From contig VUYV01000230.1 in NCBI GenBank assembly GCA_008711295.1, positions 269,015-333,014 on the forward strand: DNA of 64,000 nucleotides, read 5' to 3'. Positions 1-12,809 of this stretch are shown here, piece by piece. A program made the position numbers and the translations under genes. How positions within the stretch are numbered: the stretch's first letter is position 1; the number at the start of each line of letters is the position of its first letter. This DNA is from Anarhynchus alexandrinus (taxonomy: Eukaryota; Chordata; Aves; Charadriiformes; Charadriidae). The notes beneath the pieces are model-generated. The model ran no database searches and was not told where the DNA came from. It saw only the letters and a list, made by a program, of their open reading frames with translations.

Positions 1-3000
1 CGGAGACTTGCATGCTGTAATATTTTTCAAGGAAAACCCCCAAAGGTACAGAGACCAATGATGCATTTAGGAGAATTTGTGGGAAATGCAGGCGTTTTGT
101 GCTGTGACATGATTATAGACCAGGCAGCGTAAGAGGCCTGGTACCTGCAGTATCCCATTGGTCCCGCTTTTGTTTAACTGGTCTTTCAAACTTCAGGTCT
201 CTCTGGTGGCATTGCTTCCAGAACCCCTGAACTTCCAGTGAAGATCTCCCAGGACAGTGCTGGCCACTGGAGGCTGGAATGCAGCAGTAAATCTGTCTTG
301 ATTTAATTGAGCCAGTAGCTTTGATTCTGGTCATGGCAAGGAGCTGCTGTGATGAGCCAGAAGAGTCTTCTGCAATTTCATGTTAGCTCAGGGCAGCACC
401 TGAGGGCCTCCACCTCTCTGCACTGTCCCAGCACTGAGTTTGCAAAGCAGGGACCTTCCAGTCTCACAGAGCTCACAGTAATAGACTTCCATAGCTGTTT
501 TTCTCAGTCCACGTTGGCCAAGTTTGCCAAATGCTAATGAATCTGTAGAGGGTTAAAATCCAGGGAGTGACTGCACTGAGAAAGACTCACAATCCTCTGT
601 CCTGGTCGGAGTGATTCCCAAGCTCATGGAGTGTCTCCTGAGTGAAGTTCTGTAACTGAGCTGGAGACTGAATGTGAATCTGTCCGTGTGATGGCTGCTT
701 CACTGTTAGGATAAATGAGCAGAACAACATCTTTTCCAAACACACAGTTCTTGCAGACTGTCTTTGAGTTTCTTAAAGTCTTCACTGTAAAAATATATCA
801 TGCCCATTACCACTTTTGAGTCCACTCCAAATCCACTCTGTTAATATTAGCTATAAATATGCTCCAACAGATAATGTCAAAGTAACAACCATCACAAGAG
901 GAGATAAATAAATGGAGGCCAGGGGTTCATGTGTGCTTCAAACATGTTCTGTCTTGCATCCCCCTGAGTGATTCTGTTGAGGGCTTTCATCACCAGGGAA
1001 GACCTGGAAATTACTGATAGTTCCCTAGGGAACGACAGAGAAATGGCATTGAGCTGTGAGCAGCCAATAAAATACTGCTCGGCTGAAACATGTTACTGGA
1101 TGCAAGTCTTGAAGAGTAGGTTGGGGGTTTGCTCAAATAGAGAAACAACCCAAGACTTTCCTTTCCTCTGATTGCACCTCTTCTGTGTTGTGTCCAGTCC
1201 CCTTAGGGGACAGAACTGACAGAGGTGCGGAATTCATCTCATTTTCCTCCATAGACTGTGAAAAGAGCCTAATGAGTTAGCAGGATGACGTTTAGATGGC
1301 CCACGTGGGGTGTGATGTCCTCAGCACAGAGAAGCTTCATCCAGGGTTTATCAAGAGAAGTCCATTGTGTTGTGGAGTTTATAAAGAGCTCTGGATAGAG
1401 TGAAATAGTTTTGCCAAGGTAGCAATAATCTTCCTCCAAAATGCATATTATTGGGCTATTGTAAATGCCATAGGTGAGTTGTGGTGCATAAGGTCAAGGG
1501 ACAATTGCTTTCATCTGTCTGAAATATACTCTGAGAGCCTATTAGTACATCGTGTTTAGTGTTATCCTGGCTGAGTTAATTCAGTCCAGCTCTGGCAAAG
1601 TGCCACTACATAAACCTTGCTGACATTTTAATTTCCATTTCCAGCAGCCTTTGCTGGCAGCAGACCCTCTGACTGCCTCCCACTCAACTTTTAAAAACTT
1701 TGGAAGAATCTCTTCTTTGTGCAAAACAATTTGATGTTCTTTCACTGCCCAAGGAAACACATCCTGGCAGGAAGACCACTGAAAAAACTGATACAACCAA
1801 CTCCAACGAGTTTGGCTGTTTATTCTGTGTCCTCAATTGGCACCTCCTGCAGATGGAGACCAACCCAAGAAGGAATGAAAAGCGATTGGCAGAGGCCTTT
1901 ACTATTCTCTGTATCACTTCCAATGATCGGTCACCAAGAGTTGTAGGAAGGGTCCTTGAACATCTGTGGGAGCTGCTGTAACAGAGAGGAATGTCTCTCT
2001 TCCCTTACAGGTTGACCGTTAGCCTCCATTCCTGTGGCTTGTACCACTAACTAGCTTTTTCTGGAAATAAAACCCTCTTTCTCCAATCCTTCCTCTAATT
2101 TACTAAATTTCCCCTCCAATCTATAATGGTTGACAAGAGAAGAACACCAGCAGCAGGTGGTTTTGGCTCCTTTCATTCTGCTGTCTTTATCTCCGTTACA
2201 ACACTAGGCATTTCTTGCCTGTTTCATCTAACCTATTTTTACAAGTCTCCCTTGCAATGTGATGAATTGTGTCCTGTGGGTGCCTGTTTTTCTCCATTAA
2301 CTGTCAAGTGAGTCCAGATAACTTGTTCAGATGGAGATGTCAACACTGAGGACATTTACATTTGGACAAAGAATAAGAGTCCAGAGTGTCTAAGGGGTGA
2401 GATTCATCTCATCATGCTTTAGGTGTCCAGAGAGTGGATGTCAACAGCTGAGCCAATGCATCTAGAATTTTTTCTTCCTCAACATAGACAACTCATCCTC
2501 AGATGTTTGAAAGACAGGACGAGTAATCTATCCTTTGGCTATAAAAGGAGTCAACATGGCTAGCTGAGATGTCAATACATATTTTGCAGATGACTCAGGG
2601 TGGGATTTAACCAAAGTGCCTCACACAGTTGCAGAGCAATGGCTGAGCCCAAGTCTATGGTCACACATCATCATTTGTCAGCAGCTCATCTGGCTTTGCT
2701 CTGCTACGGACGGTTTAGGGAAAAAATATCACCGGAGTCTGGTCCTTCTGAACCTGATGACTGAATTTCCCCAGACTCTAGCAATGGTAAGACCAAAATT
2801 CAACGCCCTTTTGACTCTGATGTCCTGTCACAACAGTTTAGCAGCAAATAGAACACTCACACCGGGCATCCATATCTCTAAACATGCAAATAGCTCACTC
2901 AGAAAGAAATAAGCCTCTGAGTATGCTGCTGGGGGGGGACACCAAGGATACAGAGGGAGCTGATGTTGGCTGTTACCTTAGCAACAATCTCCATCTGGTA

Positions 3001-3704
3001 GGAATCTGAAGCAGGCGCTCTGACCCCTGGCAAAAATGTTTGAATGTTTAATGACTTAAATAACCGAATAATTCTGGGCTGTTATGAAAGAGAGTAGCAT
3101 GTAGCCCCAGTTGAACATCACCTGTAACCATAATGGGTGAAGTCGACACGGTCTCGTTTCACATGCTTAGAGCTTGGCAAAGAAGGTGATACAAAAGTAT
3201 ATGTGAGATACTGTGTTTGAAAGAAAATGGGCCTGATTTTCCACTTAGACCAAATTTATGTTATTCTGACTCCATAGAGAATTGAGTCAGTATTTCTTGC
3301 TACAAGGAGACAAGGTGTTTCAGGGTCTTGGTAATACAGTAATATCAAACTGTTATACAGCATCGTTAATCCATAGATTTCAATACCCATTAATGCCACA
3401 GAAGGGGAGGGTACAATTCCACTTGCATTTCACTGAATAATTTATTTTAAATCTTTATTATTATTATTTTATTATGTGTTTTGGTGTGCCTGAATAATTC
3501 TAGATTGGTGCCCTGGAGAGTCTGGCTCAGCCGTGAGTTTGTTTCATGGGGCTCTTTTTGGCTGAAATCTTGTTAAGAAGTAATAGAAAAAGACTGTACA
3601 GGGTTGCCTGCTTTGATGGGCCTAAACCCCAGAAGCTTTATGATATATTCCAGAGTGCCATCTGTTGTTTCTTTACCTGCAATCAACTTAAAATCAAACA
3701 AAGA
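1..3704. other. Non-coding stretch, no gene or repeat recognised
   Basis: Only short open frames (under 100 codons) occur here, overlapping on both strands, with no family motif and no consistent splice-site framing. No CR1, LTR or tRNA signature is visible. There is an eight-base G run near 2931-2938 and an AT-rich patch near 3440-3480. The stretch is best read as intergenic or intronic unique sequence. Confidence 0.6.
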
Positions 3705-3775
3705 TTTAGGTTGGAAGGCCGTTTTGGAGATCCACCTAGTCTAACCTCCTGCTGAAAGCAGGACTCAAAGTAGGG
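3705..3775 (-). mobile_element. CR1 LINE 3'-end fragment (old, about 70 bp)
   Basis: The plus strand reads TTAGGTTGGAAGG, then a diverged stretch, then CTAGTCTAACCTCCTGCTG and AAAGCAGG. This matches the order of words in the antisense of the avian CR1 3' untranslated end (GGTTGGAAGGGACC, CTAGTCCAACCCCCTGC, AAAGCAGGG). The copy is therefore on the minus strand, reduced to the last tens of bases and clearly diverged, which suggests an old insertion. No flanking target duplication can be seen. The CR1 assignment rests on remembered consensus words. Confidence 0.75.
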
Positions 3776-5790
3776 CTTACATATGGGCAAAAGTTCTTGC
3801 CATAGGCATGTTCTTGACAAAGGCTCTTCCACCTGAACCAAAGAGCTTCACTCGGGGCGGGGGACTCCTGTCTTCACATGCATTTATTTTGTGGCTTCTT
3901 TCTGACTGAAAGGAGGGAGATAAAACGCAATAGAGATATTTTTATTGTATTCTGCTGGAACCTCTTATTCCTATAGGACACCAATAATTGACTTTTTAGA
4001 AATTATAATGTCCATCTTACTATTCATGCCTCATTTGCTATTTTTTCATGGGAATGGCTATCATGTCACCTACTTTTCCCATGGTACAAGCCATTTCATG
4101 CAGACCAAGTGAAATTTGGTCACCTTGCACCGATTTCAGCCTTATCTTACCCTCTGCCTTCCATACTCTGTAGTACAGAACTATGACTCTTCCTGGGCTT
4201 TGGCCAGTACTGCCAGGAGCAGCCCTCCCATTTGGGCTAGCAATCCATGCTGCCCTCATAGTCCTGGGTAAATTCCTCAAGTTCTCAATACTCCGTGGTA
4301 AAATAAGCTGAAATACCTATTTCTCTTCACTAAGCCTCAACAGAGCCCAGGATGACCATGTCAGAAGGAAGGACCTGCATTAATTAACCATTTAACACTG
4401 GCTGTGTCTGCCTGGGTAACTGCCATGGAAATGGGTTCTTGCAGGATGCTGTCATCTGCTTCAGAGATTCCTGGCTCTGGAGCTGCCAGTGATGACAACT
4501 GTAGTGCTCCTCTGTTGTGCAGTTTGCAAAAGGTGAGGAGACTGAAATAGTTCTTAAAATAGGGGAAGCAGCCACTTGCCACCCCTCAGTCCTTGATTTC
4601 TTTACTTCTTTGCATCAGTGGTTCAAAACCTGCTCCCTGGAAGATGGTCCATATGCATTGACTGATGAGGTGTGTGACACTCCCCTCACCAATGCATGAG
4701 GTCCAAGAAGCTGATGTGGTTTATAGTATTTCATTTGTTCACAGAAAGTTCGTTTTGACTTTTAATCTTTATAAATCAAGAGGAGTTACATGCAAGTAGA
4801 TCAGCATCATATGTTACGTTTTAACTGAAATGTTATTTAGCTGGCAGAGCTGTGCCTTGCCCTCCCCATATACCCAAAGGCTCCTTGGAGATTCATCAGT
4901 TACTGGTTTTAATAAGAGAGGAGGCGAGAGGTCAGCACATCTAAATGAGCCTTATCAATCTGATGATAAATTAAGGCTTGGGAAGCCTGAAAGACCATGC
5001 AGGGCCCTGCTTTCACATTTTATAACCTTACGAAACACAAAGCCTGCGCTCATAGAAAGCTGGTGAAAGGCTTTTTGGCTCTGTAGGCAAAATAAATTTT
5101 GGATTTGCACAGAGGATAACAAAACTCCTCGAGGATAACAAGGTGGGATTAGCTGTGGAGAACTGGGTCTTCTGCCAGCAAAGAAGCAGAAGTGTAGCTG
5201 CTGGGAAAAACACCACGCGTCCATGCCTTGGATCCAGTCTTTGCCTTAGCGGCAGCCGTCATCAAAGAGCTGCACGTCTGTGCCCTGTTCTGATACGAAA
5301 CACATAAATCAGTTATTCTGTATGAAGATTTGGCCACCACTTCCTTGGATATAAGTAAAGCAAGGAATAGGGTGCAGGAGAGGGCCACTTTGCCACTGCA
5401 GGCAGCTGCCTACTTTGAGTAGGGTCAGGCCAGGTCCTAGCCTTAAAAATGTGTGTTTGGGAGTCCTAGTGCCTGGGGTATCTCACTGGCACAGATGAAG
5501 TCTGCCCTGAACCTCTCAGTTCTGAATTACATCTCTCATGCTATGTACAGAATTTTCAATTTTTGGCTACAGATCAGTAGGAAAATGCACACACAAGTCT
5601 CATTCACTCAAGTAATTTAGATTTTGCAATGCAGTTTAAGGTTATCTCTAATTCTCTGTTAGCATTTGTATAAAGGAGAACAATCAGATAAAAATCAAGA
5701 TATCTTGAAGACCTTGAGACACAAAAAACCTTTGTAAAAATTGCACTGGTTTGCTTTTGGTAGGTGTTTTTTGTTTGGTTTTGGGTTTGG

Positions 5791-5811
5791 TTTTTTTTTT
5801 TTTTAAAAAAA
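5791..5811. repeat. T14-A7 homopolymer pair
   Basis: Fourteen T are followed directly by seven A. The T-rich context upstream (several runs of G and T) is low complexity. No SINE or LINE body is visible next to it, so I do not read it as a retroposon tail. Confidence 0.85.
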
Positions 5812-7769
5812 GGGATTCAGTTCAGTACAGGTTTCATTTATATAAGGATCAGAAAATTGAGATATTGTTGCAGCAAGCAAATAGACGACTGTGTAAGGAT
5901 GGATACAAAGGCAAATGTAAGCTTAAAAGAGATAAATTAGCTAAAAGCCTGGATTTTGTGTGTTCCATAAAGAAAGCTCTGTTAATTGAAAAGAAAAACT
6001 TCTTTTTACTAAACCTATCCTTGAAGAAGTCTTTGGTCACAGTGATGAAAGATTCCCACATCTGTATAAGTAATACTGCAGCCTGTGAGGCTTCAAGCCG
6101 GGCAAGGATGGCACCAAGTTCAAACACTCAGTACTCCAAGGGTTGTGTTTTCTCCGTGGATCCAGAGCAAGGGCTCCACACGGAGTCTCCCACGCCCCAG
6201 CGGAGCGCTCCCGTGCTCAGGCTGTTCATCATTCCAGGATGGATTGGTCTTTTTCTGTTCTTAATGAAACTTTTCAAAAGCTTCTGACTGTTCTGATGCA
6301 AAATGAAAACAAATGTTCAAACCTCAAATAGTTCCACAATTCATCTTTTCCAGCCATGCCAGATTCTTGGAGTGTGTCATTAATCTTTTCAGTAGGATAG
6401 CTGGGTTTCTTACTAGGGATTTGCTTCTTGCTTCCTTTGGATCTGTAAGTCTCCTGTCTTCTCCCACACTCTCCATGGATAAACGAGAGTCAGTGCAAAG
6501 ACTGTGCCTCTGACCAAGCCCATGCTGCCGCTGCTGGTTAGGTCCTGCCTGCCCAGTTCCTGGTGGGTAAACCTTCATCTTGTGATGCTTAAGGATGTCA
6601 GCTGTGACGTCCCTTTCCTGAATTGCAGCAGTCTCTTGGTTTTTGCAACCCTGTTATTGAAGGGTTGCAGGATGTGTCTTTCTAATTAAGGAAGGGTCTC
6701 CATTCTCTGTTGGACACAATGTTCAGTCCCCGCCAACCCGTCCTGCTTTCTGAAAGCCTCACATGCACATCCAGTTAACAAACTGTTCCAGGAGCAAAGA
6801 GATTATTACACATTTGCCATTGTTACAAGACCAGACAAAACATCCTTGTGGAAATTAAATGCTGCATGTGTGTTTGAGTTACTAATAGAGCTATGGTCTT
6901 TGTCTAATGGGAGTAGAAATATGTGGACATAAAGAAAATTAAATGCATTAGCCTGGCTCCATGGTTACTAAGAAACAGAAGGATGCTGGTACACTATAGT
7001 TATTTCATTCCCAGATGAGGAAGGGATGCTCAGACTGAAATAAATGTTTCTTTTTTTAAAGTAGTTGTATTTCTGTAATGCAAGAGCAAGCACCCCTATT
7101 TAACCTGCACAGCCAGTAAATGGTTCTGTTTGTTTTGCACACTCTGTCCTTTCAGCAAAAGTTGATATGCGCCTTTGTTTACTTAATTAGTTTTTCTCCT
7201 TTTTTTGTATTAAACCACGTCGCCTTCAGCAGATCATGTTTTATTCTCAGTAGGTGAAAATAATGAAAAGGAATTACGCCAGATGAAGCAAAAGTTCCCA
7301 CCTTCTTTGCAACTGAGCTTCAGAAAATCAGCAAGACAAGTCAGAAACAGAAGCAAAGGCGAGTGTCAGGTTCATCAAACATGGTGTTATGCTGAAAAGT
7401 GGTGAGGACTTTTTCAGCCGGTCTCTGCTCAGTGTTCTCTCGCTGCTGGTCACACCAGACTCACTGGGCAGCCAAGGGAGTGAAGAAACACCACTGCCTC
7501 TTCCTCCTACCCCTCGGATTTCACAGCACAGCTGCCCTCTTGGGGAACATCCCCGTTGCCTCAAAACAACCCAGGCAATGAAGGCACCATCAGGATAAGC
7601 AGCGAAAAGCTTCCCTTGGGGAAGGCTTTCCCGCTGCCACCAGCTCCCGTTCATGCAGGCTCCTCGCTGCCTTCCTTACTCATCTCTGCCCACCCGCTGA
7701 TGTTCCACTGATCCTTCTTGCTTACAGACCCATTTCTTTCTCTATGGTGAGCCCTGGCAGGGTGTTTCA

Positions 7770-7930
7770 TCCCATTCAGCTGTTAATATTTGATTACGCC
7801 TCTAGTGAAGTGAACACTCATTAAGTTAATTTCAGCAACAATATAAACATCAAAGGGCTGAATTAGTTGTAATAGCAGAATGTGATGGGCTGGCATCAAT
7901 GCTTATTTATTGCTTTCTGCCGCTTCCTAA
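7770..7930. promoter_or_regulatory. Candidate conserved non-coding element
   Basis: This block is repeat-free and AT-rich and contains several homeobox-type words (GTTAATATTTGATTA near 7782-7796, CATTAAGTTAAT near 7818-7830, GAATTAGTTG near 7860), ending in a TGCTGCTGTTG run. Its texture resembles ancient vertebrate enhancers near developmental genes. Conservation itself cannot be seen from one sequence, so this is an inference from composition only. Confidence 0.22.
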
Positions 7931-10900
7931 TGTTGCTGCTGTTGAGGACAGAGCATGGCTTCGGGGGAACTTTTAGGTGCCACATTTCAAACCTGACTTA
8001 AAAGTCCTAAATAGCGACTCCCGTAGAGGAGAGCAGAGGTTTGTAAGACCTGGCATGAGTGTGGGGTCTGACTCTCCTGGAATATGTCAACTACAGAAAA
8101 TAAGGGATACAGATAAGAGTTAAGATTTCACTGTGCTCCTTATATCCCTCCAGAAGACTGACAACTCCCAGCCGCTTTGTGCTCAGTGGTTCAGACAAGC
8201 ACTGGAAGATTTGGGATCATTTCAGCTCACCAGGAGTCTGGTATTTCTAATGGGAAACTCTGTGTTGTTTTGGGGTTTTTGTTTTGTTTTTCCCTTTCAA
8301 CTCCTTCCATTTGATTTCCATCAAAATTATCAAAAAATTAACATTTTGTGGGGATGTTTAGATTTTGACTCTTTGCAGCATGCCGAAATGCACATTTTAA
8401 TCTTATTGTTTCCTCTTGCTGCTGGTTCACTGCGACATGTTAAAAGGCTTTATTTTGACTTTTGCTAAAACCACTTGCATTCTGTTAAAACCTGAATGTT
8501 GCTATTGATGATGAATTTTGCATAGTCACTATGAGCATCTATAATGTAAAGCAATACTGTGATATGTAAATATCGCCATAAAACTTTCCTATTTAAAAAC
8601 AAAGTTTGAAATGAAACAAAAATATTTACATAGTTCACACCTGTTCCACAGGAAAAGAGAAATATTGACTTTTTGAAGCTTGTTTTCATCCCAAGTTGCA
8701 ACAAATACCAATTACCCCCGCAAATATTACTGTTTCTGGCCATCCTTGTTATCCTCCCTTAAATAACAAACCTTTCCATGTTGCCTCAGGCTGCTCTGCA
8801 CCTGGTTTCCCATTTCATCATTTTGTGTCTGTTACCTGGTGCCCCCCAAACCCCAGCAACTTACTGGTTTCTCAGATTCCCAGTAGCACCATTACTCTCT
8901 TGATTTTCACAGCAGGGCATACAAGGACTCTGCAATTGGCAGAACTGAGCTAAATGATTGCCTCATTTAGCTCTTTGAAGACTGAAACAATTGCACGAAG
9001 TCCCTGGTTCAGTAACGGGTGAGGATTTGGAAGCCAAGGAAAGGCTTTGCTTGTGTTGGGCATGACATATAAACATAAAAACTGTTGTTTTATCTCCTGT
9101 AAGTGTAATTACCTAGGCAGATGAGTGATTATAGCACTCACGCTATTTGCTCTGGAATTACAGTACTTGCAGGGCTATGAAGTACTGTACATGCTCTGGT
9201 AAATTAAATCAACTTGAAAATGACATCATGTATTATAAAGCCAAAAGCAAGAACGGGAGGCAGAGACTCCGATTCACAAAAGATTTCAGCGGATGGTTTC
9301 ATGGGTCTTGTCTTTGCTATTCCTTCCCCTCCCTGGATTTTGGGCGATTCTCGTTTCTTCCAAGCCTGTATTGCTTCATCCAAGATTCGGAGTTTTATCA
9401 GATGGGTGAAGGGAGGTGTAACCGTCCACCACAGCCCTGCAGCCCTGCAAGCACCTCTGGGTGACCCCAGCCAGGTTGTAGCTCTGCAGCTCGGTACAAT
9501 CACCCCATGGCTCCTGTGCATTCCCCACACCGCGTGCAGCCCCGCTCAGACACTGCAGCTGGGTAGCTACGTGTGGTACCAACCTCTGCATTTGAGTTTT
9601 GCCCTGGTTCTGCTCCTGTCTCTTGCAGTTGTAAACTCATTCGTCAAACCCAAAATTCATTTGAAGAGCATGTTAGAGAGAGGAAAGAAACCATTTACTC
9701 CCCTTGCCTCTGTTCTTACGAACGTCTCTTTATATTTTCATTCTCGTTGAATGCTTAACAGCAATTCTTTTCAGACATTCTAAATATTGCCAGCAGTTCC
9801 AGGTAGCAGGACAAGTATTATTGCCTTACAAATGGAACTACCTGCTTGCTTTCCTCTTCTGTAGGGGAATCCATGAGGAATGGCTGAATGGTGGGTTGAG
9901 AGTGACTTGGGTATGGCTCATGTACTCTCTATCAGATTATTTCCATTCAACATCTATTGACATTCTAACAAGTCTTTGTAAAATGGTCACGCATTTCCTA
10001 GAGTCATATCTCTAGCTCATAGAGCGCATCTACAGAACAGCATTTTCTAATCACTGTCTTTACTGTAGACATACTCTAAATCTTTTCTGTTAACATGTGA
10101 TGGCTGCTCTACACTTGACATCTCAGAAATCTTCTAAGAATGCCTGGCCAGATAGGGAAACAGTCGTACAACACAGCATGACACTGGGAACCACACCTTC
10201 GGGGTCCTGTTCTTCACTTAATAATTTCATTTCAATTTCTTGATGCCTCAGTTTACCCATCTGAATATTAATGTATTCCTGACAAGGCACTGAGATACTT
10301 TGGTTATGGAGCTTTGCACAGCTAGAAATGATGCTGCTGCTGTTTTTCTTTAGCATCTGGCTGGCTGGCTGAGATCCCGCAGAGTTTATCAGATCAACTC
10401 TGATCAACATTTCTTGATTTTTTTCATTGCTGGACTGTTAGTGTTTTCAAAGTGTGGGGTTTTTTTTTCTGAGCAGTGAGCATCTGAGGTGCACTGAAAT
10501 AAAATACAGAAAAGACAGTTGCAATGTTATATTAACTCACTCACTGTAATTAATTAAAGTCCAGTGTAAGTGGAAATTTTGTCAGTCCAATTAACTAAAG
10601 CAGGGACTATAAAATGCTCATATTTGATTTGTTCTTTCTCCTTCTTCCTTTCCATCAGCTATCTAACAGCAGACAGCAGGTAAAAGTGAACACACACTGT
10701 TGTCTCCACTGTTTTTCCAAAACATGCTGGAGGCTGTTGAATGTGCTCAGAAGTGTTAATGCTGAACGTGGCTTGTTAAACGAATAAGCCCAGCTAGCTG
10801 GGGGGGGCCTCCTCCTTGCTTCCCTTGATCTTGCACGGTTCCCCAGGTGCTGAGCACGGGGGAAGATCAGCCCCTGTTAGTAAGTGCGAGCGACTGCTAA

Positions 10901-12519
10901 GTCGGAGGGATCTCATCAGCACTCCCACGCTGGCACTGGGATTCTGGCTGCAGAAGAAAAGCAGTTGTCGCCATGGACACCAAAACAGGGAGGACTAATC
11001 AGAAAATATCGATAGGGTAAAATGTCAGCGACTGGAAACTAAACCGGCATGTGATCTTTAAAGGAGAGCGGTGAATCATCTCTTAGTTGTGATAGGTGAG
11101 ATGATCTCTGACTGCAGGGAAGCTTTGGCTTTGGGGAAATCCAAGGGGTAATTTGCATCTTTCATTATTATTAATAGCAGCATTACAGTGCTGGAGCAGC
11201 ATCCCAGTGTGTTTAGATGCTGGATAAACAGAAAACAAAAATGGTGTCAGGTCCGAGGAGTTTGCTGGCTGAGTAGCAGGCAGGAACTAGGAGGGGTGGG
11301 AAGACTGAGCTGAGACCCAGGATATCTGAGATGCCAGAGTGCCGAGCCCTGAGGCACCCAGCGCCAAGGCTGAAGCTCAGGCCGGGGCACATCCACAGAC
11401 CCTGGGAGCGGGGTCAGGTTAGGTACAGACCTTCTAGTGACAGGGGAAGGTTGCTGCTTTAGGTCCTGCCTTGACTAGTCCCTGCTTGCAGTATTTGCTG
11501 CAGTGTAACACAGCCCTGATGTCCCCTGGGAGTTAAAACACATGACAAGATCTTCCCTAACCACCGCCACAGCACAGCTGTGATTTGGAAAGATACTTAA
11601 TACAGTCTGCTCTCCCAAAAACTAACAAAGACCTTACAAGTTAGGCCATTTATCATTCCAGAGGGGAATTTCCTCATCAGTTTTCAAATCAGAATCTTCT
11701 CAAATCCCAGAGCTAATCAGACACTCATTTACTGCTTCGTTTTGCTATATAATTTGCAAAAATATATCCACAGGCTTGGCTGCAATGGCAGTGCCTTTAC
11801 ATTCTGTAGTTCTCTGAATGTATCTGATTACATTAGTCAGAGTGTGGAAGTAGTTGTCAAACGGAAAGGACAACTTTAATAGACCCAAGTTTACTGCTTA
11901 GAGGAACTGTAGTAGGAGCAAAGGAATAAAAATAATTCACCAGCTAGTGCAATTGTCGATTGTATGTATGCCAGGCATAAATAGGTACTTTGCAAACACA
12001 CTTTAATGTGTTTCTGCTTCTCTCGGAATATTTAAATGGTCTTAATTTTTTAAAATCATACCTTATCTGTGTCACATTGAGATCTGTCTCTTTAATGTTC
12101 AAGCAAAGTGTCCCAGAATGGGCTTTCCTGTGGCATCAGATGTGATGGAGCAGAGACGGGATCTGAAAGATTAGATTAGAAGAAAGAAAGGTTAGAAGGC
12201 CTTCTCTTGTCATGAAAGACAGGGGAACTTCGAGGCGTCTCTTCATCAATGCCATCAGCTGCAGGTACAGTTTGATGCTCTCTCAATGCATCAGGTATGA
12301 GTGATGGGCAAGGAGCTGATTCCTATGGTAGAGATCAGGATTTACATCAGTTCTCCAAGACTCCCTGCTAGGAAATCTCATGAGAACAACACATTGAGAG
12401 GATTTATTGTCAAGGAGAAGAGCAAGACAAGCACTTTTGTGGTAACAGGGCATCTCCTTTTCAGAAACTTCCAGGATGAAAATGGACCTTCTTGAATATA
12501 GAAAAAGGAGGAAAAAAAG

Positions 12520-12531
12520 AAAAAAAAAAAA
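12520..12531. repeat. A12 homopolymer in an A/G-rich patch
   Basis: The A/G-only sequence from about 12499 to 12533 ends in twelve A. It is simple sequence, with no adjoining retroposon body recognised. Confidence 0.85.
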
Positions 12532-12765
12532 GATTATTTGTTATGATGTCTGTTTTCCAGTCCCAGAGGAGGTCTCCTTTCCATGTGCAACTGATGGTTT
12601 ACACCCTTCCTCTTCTCTTACCCTCCCCATACCTCTCAGCTGGGCTGAACACCACCTTGGGCAGAGCCCTGTGCTCATGGAGGTGATTTTTTTCCCTGTA
12701 ATGACTTAGACACTGTTACACACTCACTCTGCCAATCTTACTGTGGGGCACAGTTGCTGGGAGAA

Positions 12766-12809
12766 GGGGAGAAATGGGTAACAAGGGAGATAGCAGGGGA
12801 GAGGGAGGG
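12766..12809 (+). other. Potential G-quadruplex motif
   Basis: Six runs of three or four G occur at 12766-12769, 12776-12778, 12785-12787, 12796-12799, 12803-12805 and 12807-12809. Loops are 6, 6, 8, 3 and 1 bases, in a purine-rich strand. Four of these runs are enough for an intramolecular quadruplex with relaxed loop lengths. Function is unknown and there is no promoter context. Confidence 0.4.

Noticed and set aside
5751..6287. 178-codon plus-strand frame with a hydrophobic N-terminus like a signal peptide
   Set aside because: The hydrophobic stretch is encoded by a T-rich low-complexity run (T14), the rest is lysine-rich without motifs, and a 92-codon frame overlaps on the other strand.
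9214..9750. 178-codon plus-strand frame
   Set aside because: No family motif or splice context; overlapping frames of 105 (+) and 108 (-) codons show the region is simply poor in stops.
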